Positions 5,729 through 5,927 of a stretch of 5,927 nt of DNA are shown here, one piece after another. Every line of letters begins with the position of its first letter. The first letter of the stretch is position 1. The stretch comes from Hyphomicrobiales bacterium. GTDB taxonomy: Bacteria > Pseudomonadota > Alphaproteobacteria > Rhizobiales > S144-35. The stretch spans positions 1-5,927 of the forward strand of contig WGBT01000204.1 in NCBI GenBank assembly GCA_015494185.1, read 5' to 3'. Under the pieces are notes generated by a model, which ran no database searches, was not told the origin of the DNA, and saw nothing but the letters and a program-made list of their open reading frames with translations. A program made the translations under genes and the position numbers.

Positions 5729-5742
5729 ATCTCAACTCGGCC
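5729..5742 (-). repeat. 14-bp motif, copy before the FecR-like gene
   Basis: On the minus strand GGCCGAGTTGAGAT, 13 of 14 bases identical to the copy before the polymerase gene. Its TTGAGA (5730-5735) is followed after 17 bp by TAATTT (5707-5712), a weak promoter-like arrangement. Transcription would then start near 5700, giving a leader of about 150 bases. Confidence 0.4.
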
Positions 5743-5904
5743 GACAGGCTAAAAATAAATTACACTCCCCTTACCCCCCTTAGATAAAGAAGAAACTCCG
5801 CTCGCGTCTTGGCTCCCGCCATGCTCCAGAGTTTTTCCCAGGAAGCAGCTTGTTCATGATTTTGTCAATTTTTTAAATTTGATGTTGGGCATATTGCTGG
5901 ACAC

Positions 5905-5924
5905 CTGTTACCTGAAGGCAACAG
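5905..5924 (-). other. Hairpin at the right window edge
   Basis: In minus-strand RNA, CUGUUGCC and GGUAACAG pair over 8 bp, including one G-U wobble, around a UUCA loop. The plus strand would have an A-C mismatch at that place, so the structure suits a minus-strand transcript. No T-run follows, so a terminator call is weak. It could belong to the 3' end of a gene beyond the edge. Confidence 0.3.
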
Positions 5925-5927
5925 ATA

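Larger units (their letters stand above)
5552..5927. other. Leader and upstream region of the FecR-like gene
   Basis: About 375 bp with no credible gene. It is AT-rich with C-rich (plus) or G-rich (minus) patches. It holds a 15-bp tandem duplication (5571-5600), a 6-bp hairpin CTCTTG/CAAGAG (5631-5645), a copy of the 14-bp motif (5729-5742), a related 12-bp motif (5682-5693), an exact 10-base direct repeat TTAGATAAAG (5654-5663 and 5780-5789), and an edge hairpin (5905-5924). No strong sigma-70 promoter stands out on the minus strand. A plus-strand ATG at 5882 opens a frame to the window edge but lacks a ribosome binding site. Confidence 0.5.

Noticed and set aside
5880..5905. Sigma-54-like TTGGGCATATTGC on the plus strand
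   Set aside because: The spacing between the GG and GC elements is too short for the -24/-12 consensus.
5882..5927. Plus-strand ATG opening a frame to the window edge, possible start of a divergent gene
   Set aside because: Only about 15 codons are visible, the upstream sequence is A/T only with no ribosome binding site, and the product is not recognisable.
1..5927. CRISPR array, tRNA or rRNA gene, insertion sequence, or integration site
   Set aside because: No regularly spaced repeats, no cloverleaf or rRNA-like sequence, no transposase-like protein and no flanking inverted repeats were seen.

Overview
The window looks like part of an exopolysaccharide or surface-polysaccharide region from a Gram-negative proteobacterium, most likely an alphaproteobacterium. 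This rests on moderate GC content, Sec-type signal peptides, a WcaJ/WbaP-type initiating sugar transferase beside a Wzy_C-type polymerase/ligase, and two small exported proteins whose sequences recall conserved alphaproteobacterial hypothetical families. The lineage call is inference from family resemblance; no rRNA or other marker is present.

All four genes lie on the minus strand, so transcription runs from high to low coordinates. In that order: (1) an AT-rich leader (5552-5927) with short repeated motifs and a 15-bp tandem duplication; (2) a small exported FecR-like protein with an Ala/Gly-rich C-terminal half (5036-5551); (3) a 404-bp gap (4632-5035) ending in a strong perfect hairpin and a 16-bp-period direct repeat just before the next gene; (4) a multi-pass O-antigen polymerase/ligase-like protein with a proline-rich tail (2931-4631); (5) a 178-bp gap with the best sigma-70-like promoter in the window; (6) a polyisoprenyl-phosphate sugar-1-phosphate transferase (1034-2752) with an unusual Asn/Gly-rich linker and a basic C-terminal tail; (7) a 151-bp gap; (8) a six-cysteine exported protein of unknown function (232-882); (9) a gene-free left end (1-231) with one perfect GC-rich hairpin.

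Together, the sugar transferase would load the first sugar phosphate onto undecaprenyl phosphate at the inner membrane. The Wzy-like protein would polymerise or ligate the finished repeat units on the periplasmic face. The two exported proteins may work in the envelope around that process, but only their location and neighbours suggest this. No flippase, further glycosyltransferase, chain-length regulator or export channel is present, so the pathway must be completed elsewhere. The gaps of 150-400 bp suggest several transcription units rather than one tight operon.

I did not find a clearly new system. The most interesting unexplained signals are a near-identical 14-bp motif before both the FecR-like and the polymerase genes, the hairpin plus direct-repeat leader of the polymerase gene, the tandem repeat beside the FecR-like start, and the atypical linker and tail of the sugar transferase.
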